The translations under genes were made by a program, and so were the position numbers. This document shows, in pieces, positions 25,152 through 33,682 of a stretch of DNA of 64,000 nt; within the stretch, counting starts at the first letter, position 1; every line of letters begins with the position of its first letter. A model generated the notes under the pieces. The model searched no databases, was not told where the DNA came from, and saw nothing but the letters and a program-made list of their open reading frames with translations. Source of the DNA: Terriglobia bacterium (GTDB taxonomy: Bacteria > Acidobacteriota > Terriglobia > Bryobacterales > Bryobacteraceae); NCBI GenBank assembly GCA_003175985.1, contig PSRJ01000324.1, positions 1-64,000 on the forward strand, given 5' to 3'.

Positions 25152-25568
25152 TTAGGCCGGCGGCGCGATGCGGATGCTGCTGGCCGCCATCTTGCCGGTC
25201 CGGTCCATCCCCAGTTCGTAGAGCACGCGGGCGCCGGGGCGCAGATCCGTGGCTAAGCCCTCGGCCAGCCGCGACACGTGAAAGAAAATATCCCTGCCGC
25301 CATCATCGGGGCGGAGAAATCCGAAGCCCTTGGCTTCAAAGTAGGTGACCACCGACCCAGCCTGTTCGCCACTGGGAACTTCTCCCCTGCCTTCGCCGCC
25401 CTCAGCCGAAGCGCTGGAAGGGCGGCTGGTCTTGTCGCCGACACCCTGCTTGATAAGGGCAAGATCGGCTTCGGTCCAATCTGTACCAGACTGCGTATCA
25501 GTGGGGATTTTGAGGTCCGGATTGCGTTTCCGGGCCTCCTCAAACAACCGTTTCTGGCGTGCGTTCAA
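25152..25568 (-). CDS. Cold-shock-domain protein with N-terminal extension
   Basis: Protein of 138 residues. The C-terminal cold-shock OB fold spans about residues 70-135: GSVVTYFEAKGFGFLRPDD (RNP1-like), GRDIFFHVSRLAEG (RNP2-like). The first 65 residues are charged and Pro/Ser-rich (MNARQKRLFEEARKRNPDLK), unlike short CspA. It may bind single-stranded RNA or DNA. It lies 59 bases upstream of ffh on the same strand, and 26 bases after the Tudor protein gene. The long extension may be a second binding element. Confidence 0.88.
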   Translation of the reverse strand: MNARQKRLFEEARKRNPDLKIPTDTQSGTDWTEADLALIKQGVGDKTSRPSSASAEGGEGRGEVPSGEQAGSVVTYFEAKGFGFLRPDDGGRDIFFHVSRLAEGLATDLRPGARVLYELGMDRTGKMAASSIRIAPPA

Positions 25569-25594
25569 ACGTTAATCCTCAAATCTCGAACCGG

Positions 25595-25822
25595 CTAGGC
25601 CGTAGCCGGCACGGTCTTCTTGCGGCGGGCGCCCTTCTTTTCGGCGGGAGGCTGCCGGTCGCTTTTCTTCAAACTGCCCATCACCAGGTTGGTAACGAAC
25701 TTCTTTTCACCGTGATCGTCAAACTTGATCACGATTCGCTCTTCGCTGCTGGACATCACAGTACCCAGGCCGAATTTCTGGTGCTCGACTTGGGCCCCTT
25801 GAGAATAGGTGTTGGAAGCCAT
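25595..25822 (-). CDS. Small protein like the Tudor C-terminus of UvrD/PcrA
   Basis: Protein of 75 residues. Residues 8-50 (GAQVEHQKFGLGTVMSSSEE and IVIKFDDHGEKKFVTNLVM) match the C-terminal Tudor-like domain of UvrD/PcrA helicases, which binds RNA polymerase. Here it stands alone, with a Lys/Arg-rich tail KSDRQPPAEKKGARRKK. In helicases it recruits the protein to RNA polymerase; a free copy could compete for or link that site. It precedes the cold-shock gene. I am fairly sure of the fold and unsure of the role. Confidence 0.78.
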   Translation of the reverse strand: MASNTYSQGAQVEHQKFGLGTVMSSSEERIVIKFDDHGEKKFVTNLVMGSLKKSDRQPPAEKKGARRKKTVPATA

Positions 25823-26054
25823 AGTGTTCCTGACGTTTACTCCTGAAAAGCATTGCGAATAATAGACTTCGGGAAGGAAAAGTAGAGATCGGGCAGAAGT
25901 ACCACAATGAAAGTCTGAGAATATGGTAGCAAATTAGGGTCCAATGTGTCGAGCGGGGTGTCCCAAGCTCCTTGAATCCAATGAGATCCTGCCCTATACA
26001 GAGGTCCTTCTTGCTCGTCGAATTGGCCTGTGCCACTATGCTGAGGAGGCAGTC

Positions 26055-26402
26055 ATGGCATTTCTGGATACCAGCAGCCTTCCGGTGATCGAGCGGTTGC
26101 CGGGATGGCACGGGAGGTTCTTCCACTCCGAGAACATGACCTTCGCTCACTACAACTTCGCGCGCGGTTCCTCCATTCACGAGCACTTTCATCCTCAGGA
26201 AGAAGTCTACGAGGTGATTGAGGGCGAATTGGAGGTGACCATCGACGGTGTGGCGCAGATCGCCCGCAACGGCCTGGTCGCGATCGTGCCCGCGAACGTG
26301 CGCCATTCCGTGAAGGCCCTCACGGATGGCAAGGTCATCATCGTGGACTATCCCGCAAGGCCCGATGCCGCTGGCGTCCAGCCGCATCACGGTACACAAT
26401 AG
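26055..26402 (+). CDS. Small cupin protein
   Basis: Single-domain cupin of 115 residues. Motif 1 SSIHEHFHPQEEVYEVIEGE has two histidines and a glutamate of the metal site; motif 2 is near NVRHSVKAL. GAGGAGG lies eight bases before ATG 26055, so the longer open frame from 25944 is not needed. Such cupins bind a metal and often a small acid or sugar; the substrate is not evident. The NHL-repeat gene starts five bases after its stop with GTG 26407. Confidence 0.82.
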   Translation: MAFLDTSSLPVIERLPGWHGRFFHSENMTFAHYNFARGSSIHEHFHPQEEVYEVIEGELEVTIDGVAQIARNGLVAIVPANVRHSVKALTDGKVIIVDYPARPDAAGVQPHHGTQ

Positions 26403-26406
26403 ACCT

Positions 26407-27612
26407 GTGATTCGCACTTGCCTCCTCGCTTTGTCCTTCCTGCCGATCGTGTTCGGCCAGGCACTGCCCTCCTACAAAGTGGACCCGTTCTGGCCGAAGC
26501 AGCCGCTGCCCAACAAGTGGCTCATCCAAGGCGTGCCGACCATGGTGACGGACAAAGATGATCACATCTGGGTCCTGAACCGGCCGCGAGACATCATGCC
26601 CGACGAGTCGGGAGCGGCGACGAATCCGCCGAGGACCGATTGCTGTATTGCCGCGCCCGCGGTGCTGGAGTTTGACGCCGAAGGGAATCTGCTGCGCGGT
26701 TGGGGAGGGCCGGGCCATCACCCCGACTGGCCCGCTCCCAATATCGCGCGCCCCGGCCCTGGCGCGGAGCACAATATCGTCGTGGACCGCGAAGGCAACG
26801 TGTGGATCTCGGGCAGCAGCCAGGGGGATAGCATTCAGAAGTACAGCACTGATGGCAAGTTTCTGTGGGATTTCGGGCATCGCGCACCGCGGCCTCCGGC
26901 GCCCCGTCCGGCGGAAAACAATCAGCAGACCGATATCTTTCCCGGCGGCATTTTCTTCTTCGATCTCGATGAAGACGCCCGGGAAATCTATATTGTCGAT
27001 GCCAAACGCGTGTTGGTCTACGATTACGAGGGAAAGTTCCGGCGCGGATGGGGAGGTCACGGCATTCCTCTCTCCGAAATCGACAACAACCCGACACCGC
27101 CCTATGACACTTCCGGTCCGCCGCCCGATCAACAGCAATTCGCGCCCGCGTTGCACTGCATCCATATCTCGGTAGATGGGCTCCTTTATGTCTGCGAGCG
27201 GGGAAGCAACCGCGTGCAGGTGTTCACGAAGCAGGGTAAGTTTGTGATGAGCTTCTTCGTGCATCCTTCGACGCCCTCGCGGGGCAAGGAATGTGGCGGT
27301 CCCGGCAGCACGATGTTCGGTATGTGCGGCACCATTTACAATCTGACCTTCTCCCACGATGCAGAACAGAAGTATGTCCTGGTGGCCGATGGGACCAACG
27401 ATAAGATCTGGATCCACGAACGAAAAACCGGCAAACTCGCCGGTTCGATCGGAGACAACGGCCGCATGGCGGGGCAATTCCACTGGATCGACGCCATTGC
27501 CATTGACTCGAAAGGCAACATCTACACCGGCGAGGTGGACACCGGCAAACGGGTCCAGAAGTTTCTGCTGGGGAATGGCGATGGCATTGCCCGTCCCCGC
27601 CCCCACGAATAA
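26407..27612 (+). CDS. Secreted NHL-repeat protein
   Basis: Exported protein of 401 residues starting with GTG at 26407; the signal peptide is VIRTCLLALSFLPIVFGQA. At least four NHL beta-propeller blades are visible: TMVTDKDDHIWVLNRP, NIVVDREGNVWISGSSQ, HCIHISVDGLLYVCERGSNR and DAIAIDSKGNIYTGEVDTG. This resembles the peptidylglycine lyase/peptide-amidating-like NHL group common in Solibacter. It stands five bases after the cupin gene and 68 bases before the PQQ-type dehydrogenase, so it may form a periplasmic module with it. Confidence 0.85.
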   Translation: MIRTCLLALSFLPIVFGQALPSYKVDPFWPKQPLPNKWLIQGVPTMVTDKDDHIWVLNRPRDIMPDESGAATNPPRTDCCIAAPAVLEFDAEGNLLRGWGGPGHHPDWPAPNIARPGPGAEHNIVVDREGNVWISGSSQGDSIQKYSTDGKFLWDFGHRAPRPPAPRPAENNQQTDIFPGGIFFFDLDEDAREIYIVDAKRVLVYDYEGKFRRGWGGHGIPLSEIDNNPTPPYDTSGPPPDQQQFAPALHCIHISVDGLLYVCERGSNRVQVFTKQGKFVMSFFVHPSTPSRGKECGGPGSTMFGMCGTIYNLTFSHDAEQKYVLVADGTNDKIWIHERKTGKLAGSIGDNGRMAGQFHWIDAIAIDSKGNIYTGEVDTGKRVQKFLLGNGDGIARPRPHE

Positions 27613-27680
27613 GTGGCTGTGTGACGGCTCCGCGCGGGTCTGGTATGATCTCACTCAAACCCGAAACTCCGGGAGGATTC

Positions 27681-29180
27681 ATGCGAACGAAATTACTGCT
27701 CGGTTCCATCTTGCTCTTTGCCATCTGGGCCATCGGCGCGACTGATGCGCCCATCACCAACAACCCCATACCGGAACCAATCGTCAAGCGCGGCCTGGCC
27801 GTCGAAGTCAAAGACCTCTTCCGTTTGCCCGACACGCACGCGCTTCGCGCCGCCGATCTGGACATTGCCCCGGATGCCTGGGCGCGTGTGAGTTTCGTAC
27901 GCGACCTGCCTGATGGCCGCCGGTTCGCGAACGATTCGCGGGGATTGCTCTACCTGGTCGATGCCAACAATCAGCCGCATGTTTACGCGGATGTGGCCGC
28001 GGCATTCCCCCTCGCATACTTCAAGCGCCTGGAGAGCGGCTTTATCGGCTTCGTCTTCCATCCCGAATTCGCCAGCAACGGCCTTTTCTACACGGTCCAT
28101 AGCGAAAGCGCGGCAGCCAATCCGAAAATCCTCGATTTCATCCCGATCGGCTATGGCGTCAAGGACGTGACGTATCACAATGTGATTACGGAATGGCACG
28201 CCACCAATCCCGCGGCCAACACCTTTGAAGGCACGCGCCGCGAAATCCTGCGCGAGGGTCACGTGGTTGCCAACCTTACCCATCCGATGGGGGCCGTGGA
28301 ATTCAATCCCACCGCCAAACGCGGCGATCCGGACTACGGCCTACTCTACACGAGCGGCAGCGACCACGGCTTCAGCAACGGCGGCGGACCCAACGCCAGC
28401 AATCCCTCGCAAACGCAGCGGCTCGATTCCATCATGACCGCCATTCTGCGCATCGACCCGCGCAGTCCGTCGGTCACCCACGGGCAGAAGGGGCTCGGCG
28501 ATTACACCATTCCCATGGCGAACAAATTCGCTTCCGATGGCGACCCGAACACGCTCGGCGAAATCTACGCCTATGGCTTCCGCAACGCTCACCGGCTTTC
28601 CTGGGACACCGACGGAACCATGTTCGCTTCCGACATCGGCATGGACAACATTGAAGAAATCAACATCGTGCGGAACGGCGAGAATTATGGCTGGATGAAG
28701 CGCGAAGGCTACTTCGAGAACGGCCGCTCCCGGGGCGGGCAACTCAACCAGTTATATCCGCTTCCGCCAGACATTCTGGACGGCCGCGTGAAGGACGGTT
28801 TTACATACCCCGTGATCGTCTACGATCATGACGAGGGCCGCTCGGTCAGCGACGGCTTCGCCTATCATGGCCGCATTGCCGCGCTAAGAGGGAAGTTCGT
28901 TTTCGGCGACATCCAGACCGGGCGGGTGTTTGCCTCCGATCTTGCGGCTATGAAGAAAGCGGACGATGGGATTCCGCGCACGGTCGCACCCGTCGAAGAG
29001 ATTCAGCTTTATGTGCGCGATGCCGCCGGCAAGCGCGTCGATGTTTCTTTTCGGGACCTGATCGACAAGGCGATGGGCAAGCCCATGCCGCGAGCCGATC
29101 TGCACCTCAGCCACACGCGCGACGGTGAATTGTTGTTGCACTCGCGGCAGGATGGCATGGTGCGGATGCTGGTCCAGTAG
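27681..29180 (+). CDS. PQQ-dependent sugar dehydrogenase-like protein
   Basis: Exported beta-propeller of 499 residues of the glucose/sorbosone dehydrogenase family. Signal peptide from MRTKLLLGSILLFAIWAIGA. Family blocks include GFIGFVFHPEFASNGLFYT, EIYAYGFRNAHRLSWDTDG, MDNIEEINIVRNGENYGW and VSDGFAYHGRIAALRGKFVF. GGGAGG lies just before ATG 27681. The calcium/PQQ residues cannot be confirmed by eye, so it may be an enzyme or only a propeller. The stop is six bases from the convergent GAF-ANTAR gene. Confidence 0.86.
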   Translation: MRTKLLLGSILLFAIWAIGATDAPITNNPIPEPIVKRGLAVEVKDLFRLPDTHALRAADLDIAPDAWARVSFVRDLPDGRRFANDSRGLLYLVDANNQPHVYADVAAAFPLAYFKRLESGFIGFVFHPEFASNGLFYTVHSESAAANPKILDFIPIGYGVKDVTYHNVITEWHATNPAANTFEGTRREILREGHVVANLTHPMGAVEFNPTAKRGDPDYGLLYTSGSDHGFSNGGGPNASNPSQTQRLDSIMTAILRIDPRSPSVTHGQKGLGDYTIPMANKFASDGDPNTLGEIYAYGFRNAHRLSWDTDGTMFASDIGMDNIEEINIVRNGENYGWMKREGYFENGRSRGGQLNQLYPLPPDILDGRVKDGFTYPVIVYDHDEGRSVSDGFAYHGRIAALRGKFVFGDIQTGRVFASDLAAMKKADDGIPRTVAPVEEIQLYVRDAAGKRVDVSFRDLIDKAMGKPMPRADLHLSHTRDGELLLHSRQDGMVRMLVQ

Positions 29181-29186
29181 ACGGGC

Positions 29187-30410
29187 TTACGCGTCCACAC
29201 CCTTCTTCTTTTCCAGGTCGTCGGCCAGGATCACGGCTTCCGCGAGATCGCGCATGGGCCGCCGCAGGCGGCGGCTCTCATTGCGCAGGCGCAGATAGGC
29301 CTCTTCTTCCGTGAGGCCGTATTTGTGCTGCAAAATGCCCTTGGCGCGCTCGATCAGCTTCCGCGCTTCCAGGGTGCGCTTCATCTCGAGGGTTTCCGAC
29401 ATCAGCCGGGCATTTTCAATGGCAATGGCGGCCTGTCCCGCCACTACCTTCACGAACCCCACCTCTTCGTCGCTGAATTGCCTTGCGTCGCGAGTGTAAA
29501 TGTTCACCGTGCCGATGACTTTTTCGCGCGTCGTCATGGGAACCGAAAGCAGGGAGGCTAGCCCCGTCTTGCGGGCCAGTTCCGGATAGCGATACTGTTT
29601 TTCCTCCACCACGTTGGGCACCATCACCGGCCGGCCCTCGCGGACAACGCGCCCGATCAGCGAATCCTCGATCTTCAGCGGCATCTTGTGCAGGTAATCC
29701 GGCGAGGAGCAGCGCGCCGCCGAGATCACCAACTCGCGCCGGTCTTCATCGACCAGCATGATGGAACATACCGGTGAATCCAGCGTTTCGGCAACCATTT
29801 CGGAGATTGCCTGCAGGATCCGGTCCAGGTAATTCTCCTCGGAGATGGTGCGCGCCAGTCCTGCCAGGGCTTCCATGCGCCGGGCGGCGCTTTCCGAGCG
29901 TTCCGCCAGCTTCGACTTCGCTATGGCGCCGCCCATCTGCTCGCCGATAAAACTGACCAGGGCGATTTCATCGGGCGTATGCACATGCGTCGGCCTGTGG
30001 TGGATGTTGATCACGCCGATCAGCTCGCCGTTGCTGATCAGAGGAACCGAGAGGAATGCCTGGTAGGTATCTTCCGGAAGCGCCTGAAAGGGTTTGAATC
30101 GCGCATCGGCGGAGGCGTTGGAATCCAAAGCCACCACGGATTTATGCTGCGCCACCCAACCGGTGATGCCTTCGCCCATCTTCATGCGGATATTTCCGAT
30201 CTCCGCGGCATGCGGGAGCTGGGAAGCCCGCAGTACGATTTCGTTCGTGCTGTGGTCTACGAGATAAACGAGGCAGGCATCGCAACTGGTTACGTCGACG
30301 GCGAGTTCCACCAAATCCTGAAGCATGGCTTCCAGACTCAAATTGGAACTGACAATATTGCTGATCTGATGTAATAATTCGACTTGGCTTTTGGCCTCCG
30401 AAGCCACCAC
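29187..30410 (-). CDS. GAF-GAF-ANTAR signalling/antitermination protein
   Basis: Cytoplasmic regulator of 407 residues. Two GAF domains are at about residues 20-165 and 190-335. The C-terminal ANTAR domain is about 345-400, LEARKLIERAKGILQHKYGL followed by TEEEAYLRLRNESRRLRR. ANTAR domains bind paired hexaloop stems in target mRNA and prevent termination; the GAF domains would sense a small molecule or light. The start is GTG 30410, with AGGAGG six bases upstream. The gene is divergent from the TonB-type gene. I did not find a paired-hexaloop target in its own 170-base intergenic region. Confidence 0.92.
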   Translation of the reverse strand: MVASEAKSQVELLHQISNIVSSNLSLEAMLQDLVELAVDVTSCDACLVYLVDHSTNEIVLRASQLPHAAEIGNIRMKMGEGITGWVAQHKSVVALDSNASADARFKPFQALPEDTYQAFLSVPLISNGELIGVINIHHRPTHVHTPDEIALVSFIGEQMGGAIAKSKLAERSESAARRMEALAGLARTISEENYLDRILQAISEMVAETLDSPVCSIMLVDEDRRELVISAARCSSPDYLHKMPLKIEDSLIGRVVREGRPVMVPNVVEEKQYRYPELARKTGLASLLSVPMTTREKVIGTVNIYTRDARQFSDEEVGFVKVVAGQAAIAIENARLMSETLEMKRTLEARKLIERAKGILQHKYGLTEEEAYLRLRNESRRLRRPMRDLAEAVILADDLEKKKGVDA

Positions 30411-30583
30411 GTCTCCTCCTTGATTGTTTTTTCTTTTTCTCTATACGCGGTTAAGAATTATTCTCAGTGTAAGAGTGAGGTTACCTGCCGTCCAATCCAA
30501 AATTTCTATAGGCATAATGGCATTCTTTGAGCACTTGCGGTGCGAGCCGATACACTGGCGACCGGTGTGCACCGCGCCTCACG

Positions 30584-32215
30584 ATGCTGCCATCGAGCTA
30601 CGTTTGGAGCGCCGCTGATCGTCCGCTCAGCATCCACCTGTCGCTGGAGGTAATACAGCGTCTGCACCTGGAAGCACTGGAAGCTTTTAAGGCGGTGCCC
30701 CGGCGCGGTCTCGAAGTTGGGGGTCTCCTGCTCGGCCATATAGCAGTACAGGACGGATCCACCAAAGTGAGCATCGAGGAATTTTTGCCGGTCGAATCGG
30801 AGCATCGCTCCGGCCCCTCGTATCTTCTCTCATCCTCCGATCTCGAACAGTTCCAGCGGGCCGCAACCACTCACCCCGGCATGGTCGGCCTTTATCGGAC
30901 GCAGACGCGATCGGAAGTCCTTTCCTTAAGCGAGGAGGATGCGCGCCTGTGCCGGCGGTTTGCCCCGGCGCCCGATGGCGTGCTTCTACTGGTCCAGCCG
31001 GCCACCGGTACTGGAGCTTACTTCCTGTGGCAAGACGGGGCGCTGGTTCTTTGTCATGAATTTCCGTTTCACTTCAGCGAACTGGTTGCTACGGGTGTGG
31101 TTGTTGGTAAACCGGCAGCGGCGGTGCAAGCGCCGCCCGCACGGGCCCCTGCACCGGCGCCTTTTGCCGCGAACCGGCGCTGGCTGACTCCCTTAATGGC
31201 GTGCCTGCTGGGTTTTGCCTGCGGTGCATTTTTATGGCGCCAGTTCCAATCTCCATCGGTGCCGCGAGCAGCTCCGGTGGCGCAGGCGCGCGCCAGCACG
31301 CCGGGACGCGTAACCCTTCAAGTGGAGCGGCAAGGCCGGGCGCTTCACCTAACCTGGGACCGCAACGCCGAACCCATGCACGATGCGACGCATGCCAAGC
31401 TCTACATCACCGATGGCCGCCACAACAGCCAGTTGGAGCTCGACTCGCGAGAGCTGAAAGCCGGCGCGCTCTCCTATTGGCCCGATACTCAGGACGTGAC
31501 GTTCCGGCTCGAGGTGTTCTCCGATTCCGGCACGGCCACCAGCGCCCTTCGTGTCGTGGGAGGCCGGCCGGAAGCTGTGTCCGTCCCGCAAACAGCCGTG
31601 CAGACTCCTCCGCCGATCCTTTCCGAAACCGAGAAGTTGCCCCCTCGCGCGTCCCCACAAGGGTCCGCCTCGCGTGTGGTTGAGGAGATCGCGAAACCCT
31701 CGCCGTTCGAGCCTCCTCCCCAGCCGGCGCGGGTGGCCGAACCGGCGCCGCCTCCACCCGCGCCGCCCGTCAAGGAAGCCGAGGTACGATCTCCCCCGCC
31801 GCCCGCACGCGAGCCCGCGCCCTACGTGGCCGTCTCCGCCGAACCGGTGAATGGCTCGCGCCTGGGACGTGTAGTCCGCAAGATCCCATTGATCGGGCGA
31901 TTGAAGCGGAAGCCGCAGGCTTTTGTGCCGCCCAAACCCGTTCACCAAGTGCGGCCGGTGTTGACTGCCTCCGAGCAACAGTCTTTGCGGACCAGTGTGC
32001 CGATCGATGTCAAAGTGTATGTGACCGAAGCGGGCAGAGTGGATTATGCCGAGCTGCTCAGCCGCGGCTCCGGCGGCAATCGCCCGCTGGCTACTGCCGC
32101 CGTGTATGCCGCCAGGCAATGGAGTTTCACACCCGCGCGGATGGGGGACGAGAATGTTCCGGGGGAGATGATTCTGCACTTCGATTTCCGTCCCCGGGAA
32201 ATCGAGACCCGCTGA
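30584..32215 (+). CDS. MPN/JAMM-like domain fused to a TonB protein
   Basis: Protein of 543 residues. Residues about 17-160 resemble an MPN/JAMM fold: [11 protein letters not shown] (E44) and [20 protein letters not shown] (100-120), where a peptidase has WYHSH...S..D. The zinc histidines are replaced by R105 and Q107, so it is probably an inactive form. A transmembrane helix is at about 200-217. The long Pro-rich linker ends in a TonB C-terminal domain (455-543), with [14 protein letters not shown] and [15 protein letters not shown]. The start ATG 30584 has no clear Shine-Dalgarno and could be earlier. A cytoplasmic JAMM-like head plus a periplasmic TonB tail is a rare design. Confidence 0.82.
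   Translation: MLPSSYVWSAADRPLSIHLSLEVIQRLHLEALEAFKAVPRRGLEVGGLLLGHIAVQDGSTKVSIEEFLPVESEHRSGPSYLLSSSDLEQFQRAATTHPGMVGLYRTQTRSEVLSLSEEDARLCRRFAPAPDGVLLLVQPATGTGAYFLWQDGALVLCHEFPFHFSELVATGVVVGKPAAAVQAPPARAPAPAPFAANRRWLTPLMACLLGFACGAFLWRQFQSPSVPRAAPVAQARASTPGRVTLQVERQGRALHLTWDRNAEPMHDATHAKLYITDGRHNSQLELDSRELKAGALSYWPDTQDVTFRLEVFSDSGTATSALRVVGGRPEAVSVPQTAVQTPPPILSETEKLPPRASPQGSASRVVEEIAKPSPFEPPPQPARVAEPAPPPPAPPVKEAEVRSPPPPAREPAPYVAVSAEPVNGSRLGRVVRKIPLIGRLKRKPQAFVPPKPVHQVRPVLTASEQQSLRTSVPIDVKVYVTEAGRVDYAELLSRGSGGNRPLATAAVYAARQWSFTPARMGDENVPGEMILHFDFRPREIETR
32112..32215 (+). repeat. TonB tail repeat, copy A
   Basis: The last 35 codons of the TonB protein gene recur at 33579-33682 as an 81% identical direct repeat (my count, 21 differences in 111 positions including flanks). 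Most differences are third-position. Copy A is the intact gene end. Confidence 0.8.
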
Positions 32216-32237
32216 ACGCATTCCGCCGGCCGGACCT

Positions 32238-32390
32238 CGCGTCGAACACCTCTATCGGAAGTCCCTCGGGTTTCGCTTCGGTTTTGAGCAGGAGTGGCGG
32301 GACAGCAGCGATCAGAACCACTTTTTCCACGCGCTTCGTTCCGTAGCGTCCCACATAGCGGGTCACTTCTCCTCCTCCTGGCGATGAGAA
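32238..32390 (-). pseudogene. Remnant of a non-haem chloroperoxidase-type hydrolase
   Basis: The minus-strand frame translates [20 protein letters not shown] and then [20 protein letters not shown] and PIEVFDA, the centre of non-haem haloperoxidase/arylesterase alpha/beta hydrolases around the nucleophile elbow (usually GFSTGGGEV). About 50 of some 275 residues are left; neither the start nor the end of the gene is present. It stops 22 bases from the TonB gene stop. It is a broken gene piece left after deletion or recombination. The NmrA-type reductase gene follows it. Confidence 0.75.
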
Positions 32391-32445
32391 ACACCGACAC
32401 CGATATCGGTCACGAGACTCTCATAATCGTTCTCCGTCGTTTCGG

Positions 32446-33222
32446 TTACGCCCGCTGGGGAAGCGTCTTGGCGACTTGTTTCGTAGCGCGCAGCCAGTCC
32501 TCGAAGCGCGTCTCGCCGAGCCGGGCGTCATCATTAGGAACCAGCGTCCTCTCGGTCACCGCAATCCCGTAATAGCGCCCGCGCGGGTCGGAGATTACGT
32601 CGCGTGGATCCTTGCGCGCAGCCAGGTTTCGCCGGATGAGTTCGTCCAGACGAAACTGTTCGGGACCCCCTATTTCCACGGTGCCATTCACAGGCGAGCC
32701 GATTGCAATTCCGGCCAGTGCACTGGCGACATCATCGGCGGCCATAGGCTGGAAGAGCACAGGCGGCAGGCGTACCTCGTTGCGGTCCGTAGACATATCG
32801 GCGATCTTATCTACGAATTCGAAGAACTGCGTCGCGCGCACGACTGAGTATGGAATCGAGGAGGCTTTGATCAGGTTCTCCTGAGCGATTTTTGCGCGGA
32901 AGAAGCCGCTTTCCAGCAGGCGTTCCGTTCCTACGACCGACAACACAATGTGATGTCGCACGCCCGCGGACGCTTCAACTTTGAGGAGGTTACGGGTTGA
33001 TGTCTCGAAGAACTTCAGCACTGCCGCATCCTCCCAGGATGGGGAGTTCGTTACATCGACGACCACCGAGGCCCCCTTCATCGCATCCGCGAGCCCCTCG
33101 CCTGTGATGCTGTTGACGCCAGTAGCGGGCGACGCTGCTACTACTTCCTGCCCGTGCTCACGAAGCTTCGTGACAAGCTTCGATCCAATGAGTCCGGTTC
33201 CTCCAATTACTACGATTTTCAT
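32446..33222 (-). CDS. NmrA-like NAD(P)-binding reductase (SDR)
   Basis: Atypical short-chain dehydrogenase of 258 residues. The Rossmann motif is at the N-terminus: MKIVVIGGTGLIGSKLVTKL, and SVVVDVTNSPSWEDAA resembles atypical SDRs of the NmrA/YesF type. There is no YxxxK catalytic pair in the usual place; it may act as a redox sensor or reductase. ATG 33222 has AAAGGA five bases upstream; the open frame upstream is not conserved. It lies between two gene remnants, a pattern of genes acquired and lost together. It is transcribed toward the TonB gene. Confidence 0.85.
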   Translation of the reverse strand: MKIVVIGGTGLIGSKLVTKLREHGQEVVAASPATGVNSITGEGLADAMKGASVVVDVTNSPSWEDAAVLKFFETSTRNLLKVEASAGVRHHIVLSVVGTERLLESGFFRAKIAQENLIKASSIPYSVVRATQFFEFVDKIADMSTDRNEVRLPPVLFQPMAADDVASALAGIAIGSPVNGTVEIGGPEQFRLDELIRRNLAARKDPRDVISDPRGRYYGIAVTERTLVPNDDARLGETRFEDWLRATKQVAKTLPQRA

Positions 33223-33578
33223 GATTGTCCTTTCGTGGTTCACCGTGGCAACCTTTAGTTGCCGACTATCGGCTGAACAGCCCATAGCTTGTGACACGAT
33301 GCCGGTTGTCGCTCGTCGCGCCCAATTCGGATCGGCAAAGGGGGAAAGATGTCCAAGATCTTTCAACGGCAGTGGATTTGCCAGTATGGAGCCCGCTGGA
33401 GAACCGCTTTCCTTACCGATTCGCCTCCGAGTTTCTACCTGAAGATCTCTTCCAATTGAGAATTCAATTATGGGCCTGCGCCTGGCCGGGCACAAGGGGT
33501 GTATTCCCCCGGAGGTCTCGGAACGCACCGTAGGCGGCCTGCCGACATTTGTACAACGCGGGCCGCAGCCCGTATGCT
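33223..33578. other. Intergenic region without a recognised gene
   Basis: Between the NmrA-like gene and the TonB-tail remnant there are about 355 bases. Several open frames run through but none has a start, Shine-Dalgarno or family resemblance. The promoter of the NmrA-like gene must lie here on the minus strand. I see no tRNA, hairpin with a T-run, or repeat. Confidence 0.6.
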
Positions 33579-33682
33579 GCGAGGCAATGGAGCTTTACAC
33601 TGGCGAAGATGGGTGATGGGAATGTTCTGGGAGAAGTGATTCTGAATTTCGATTTCCGCCCGCGGGAAATCGAGAGTCGCTG
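33579..33682 (+). pseudogene. Remnant of a second TonB-domain gene (tail copy B)
   Basis: The frame reads [20 protein letters not shown] and [16 protein letters not shown] then TGA, matching the last residues of the protein ending at 32215. Similarity starts abruptly near 33579; upstream no TonB-like frame exists. Differences from copy A are mostly synonymous, so the copy evolved under selection before it lost its body. The downstream neighbour on the minus strand, the NfrB-like gene, reads antisense through this fragment. Confidence 0.8.

Noticed and set aside
26338-27654. Minus-strand frame of 438 codons antisense to the NHL gene
   Set aside because: The plus-strand frame has a signal peptide and NHL blades; the antisense frame has none.
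31349-32221. Minus-strand frame of 290 codons antisense to the JAMM-TonB gene
   Set aside because: Rich in Gly/Arg because it opposes the Pro-rich linker; no start site or motif.
33223-33578. Possible small gene or tRNA in the gap after the NmrA-like gene
   Set aside because: No cloverleaf, no Shine-Dalgarno with a following family-like frame.
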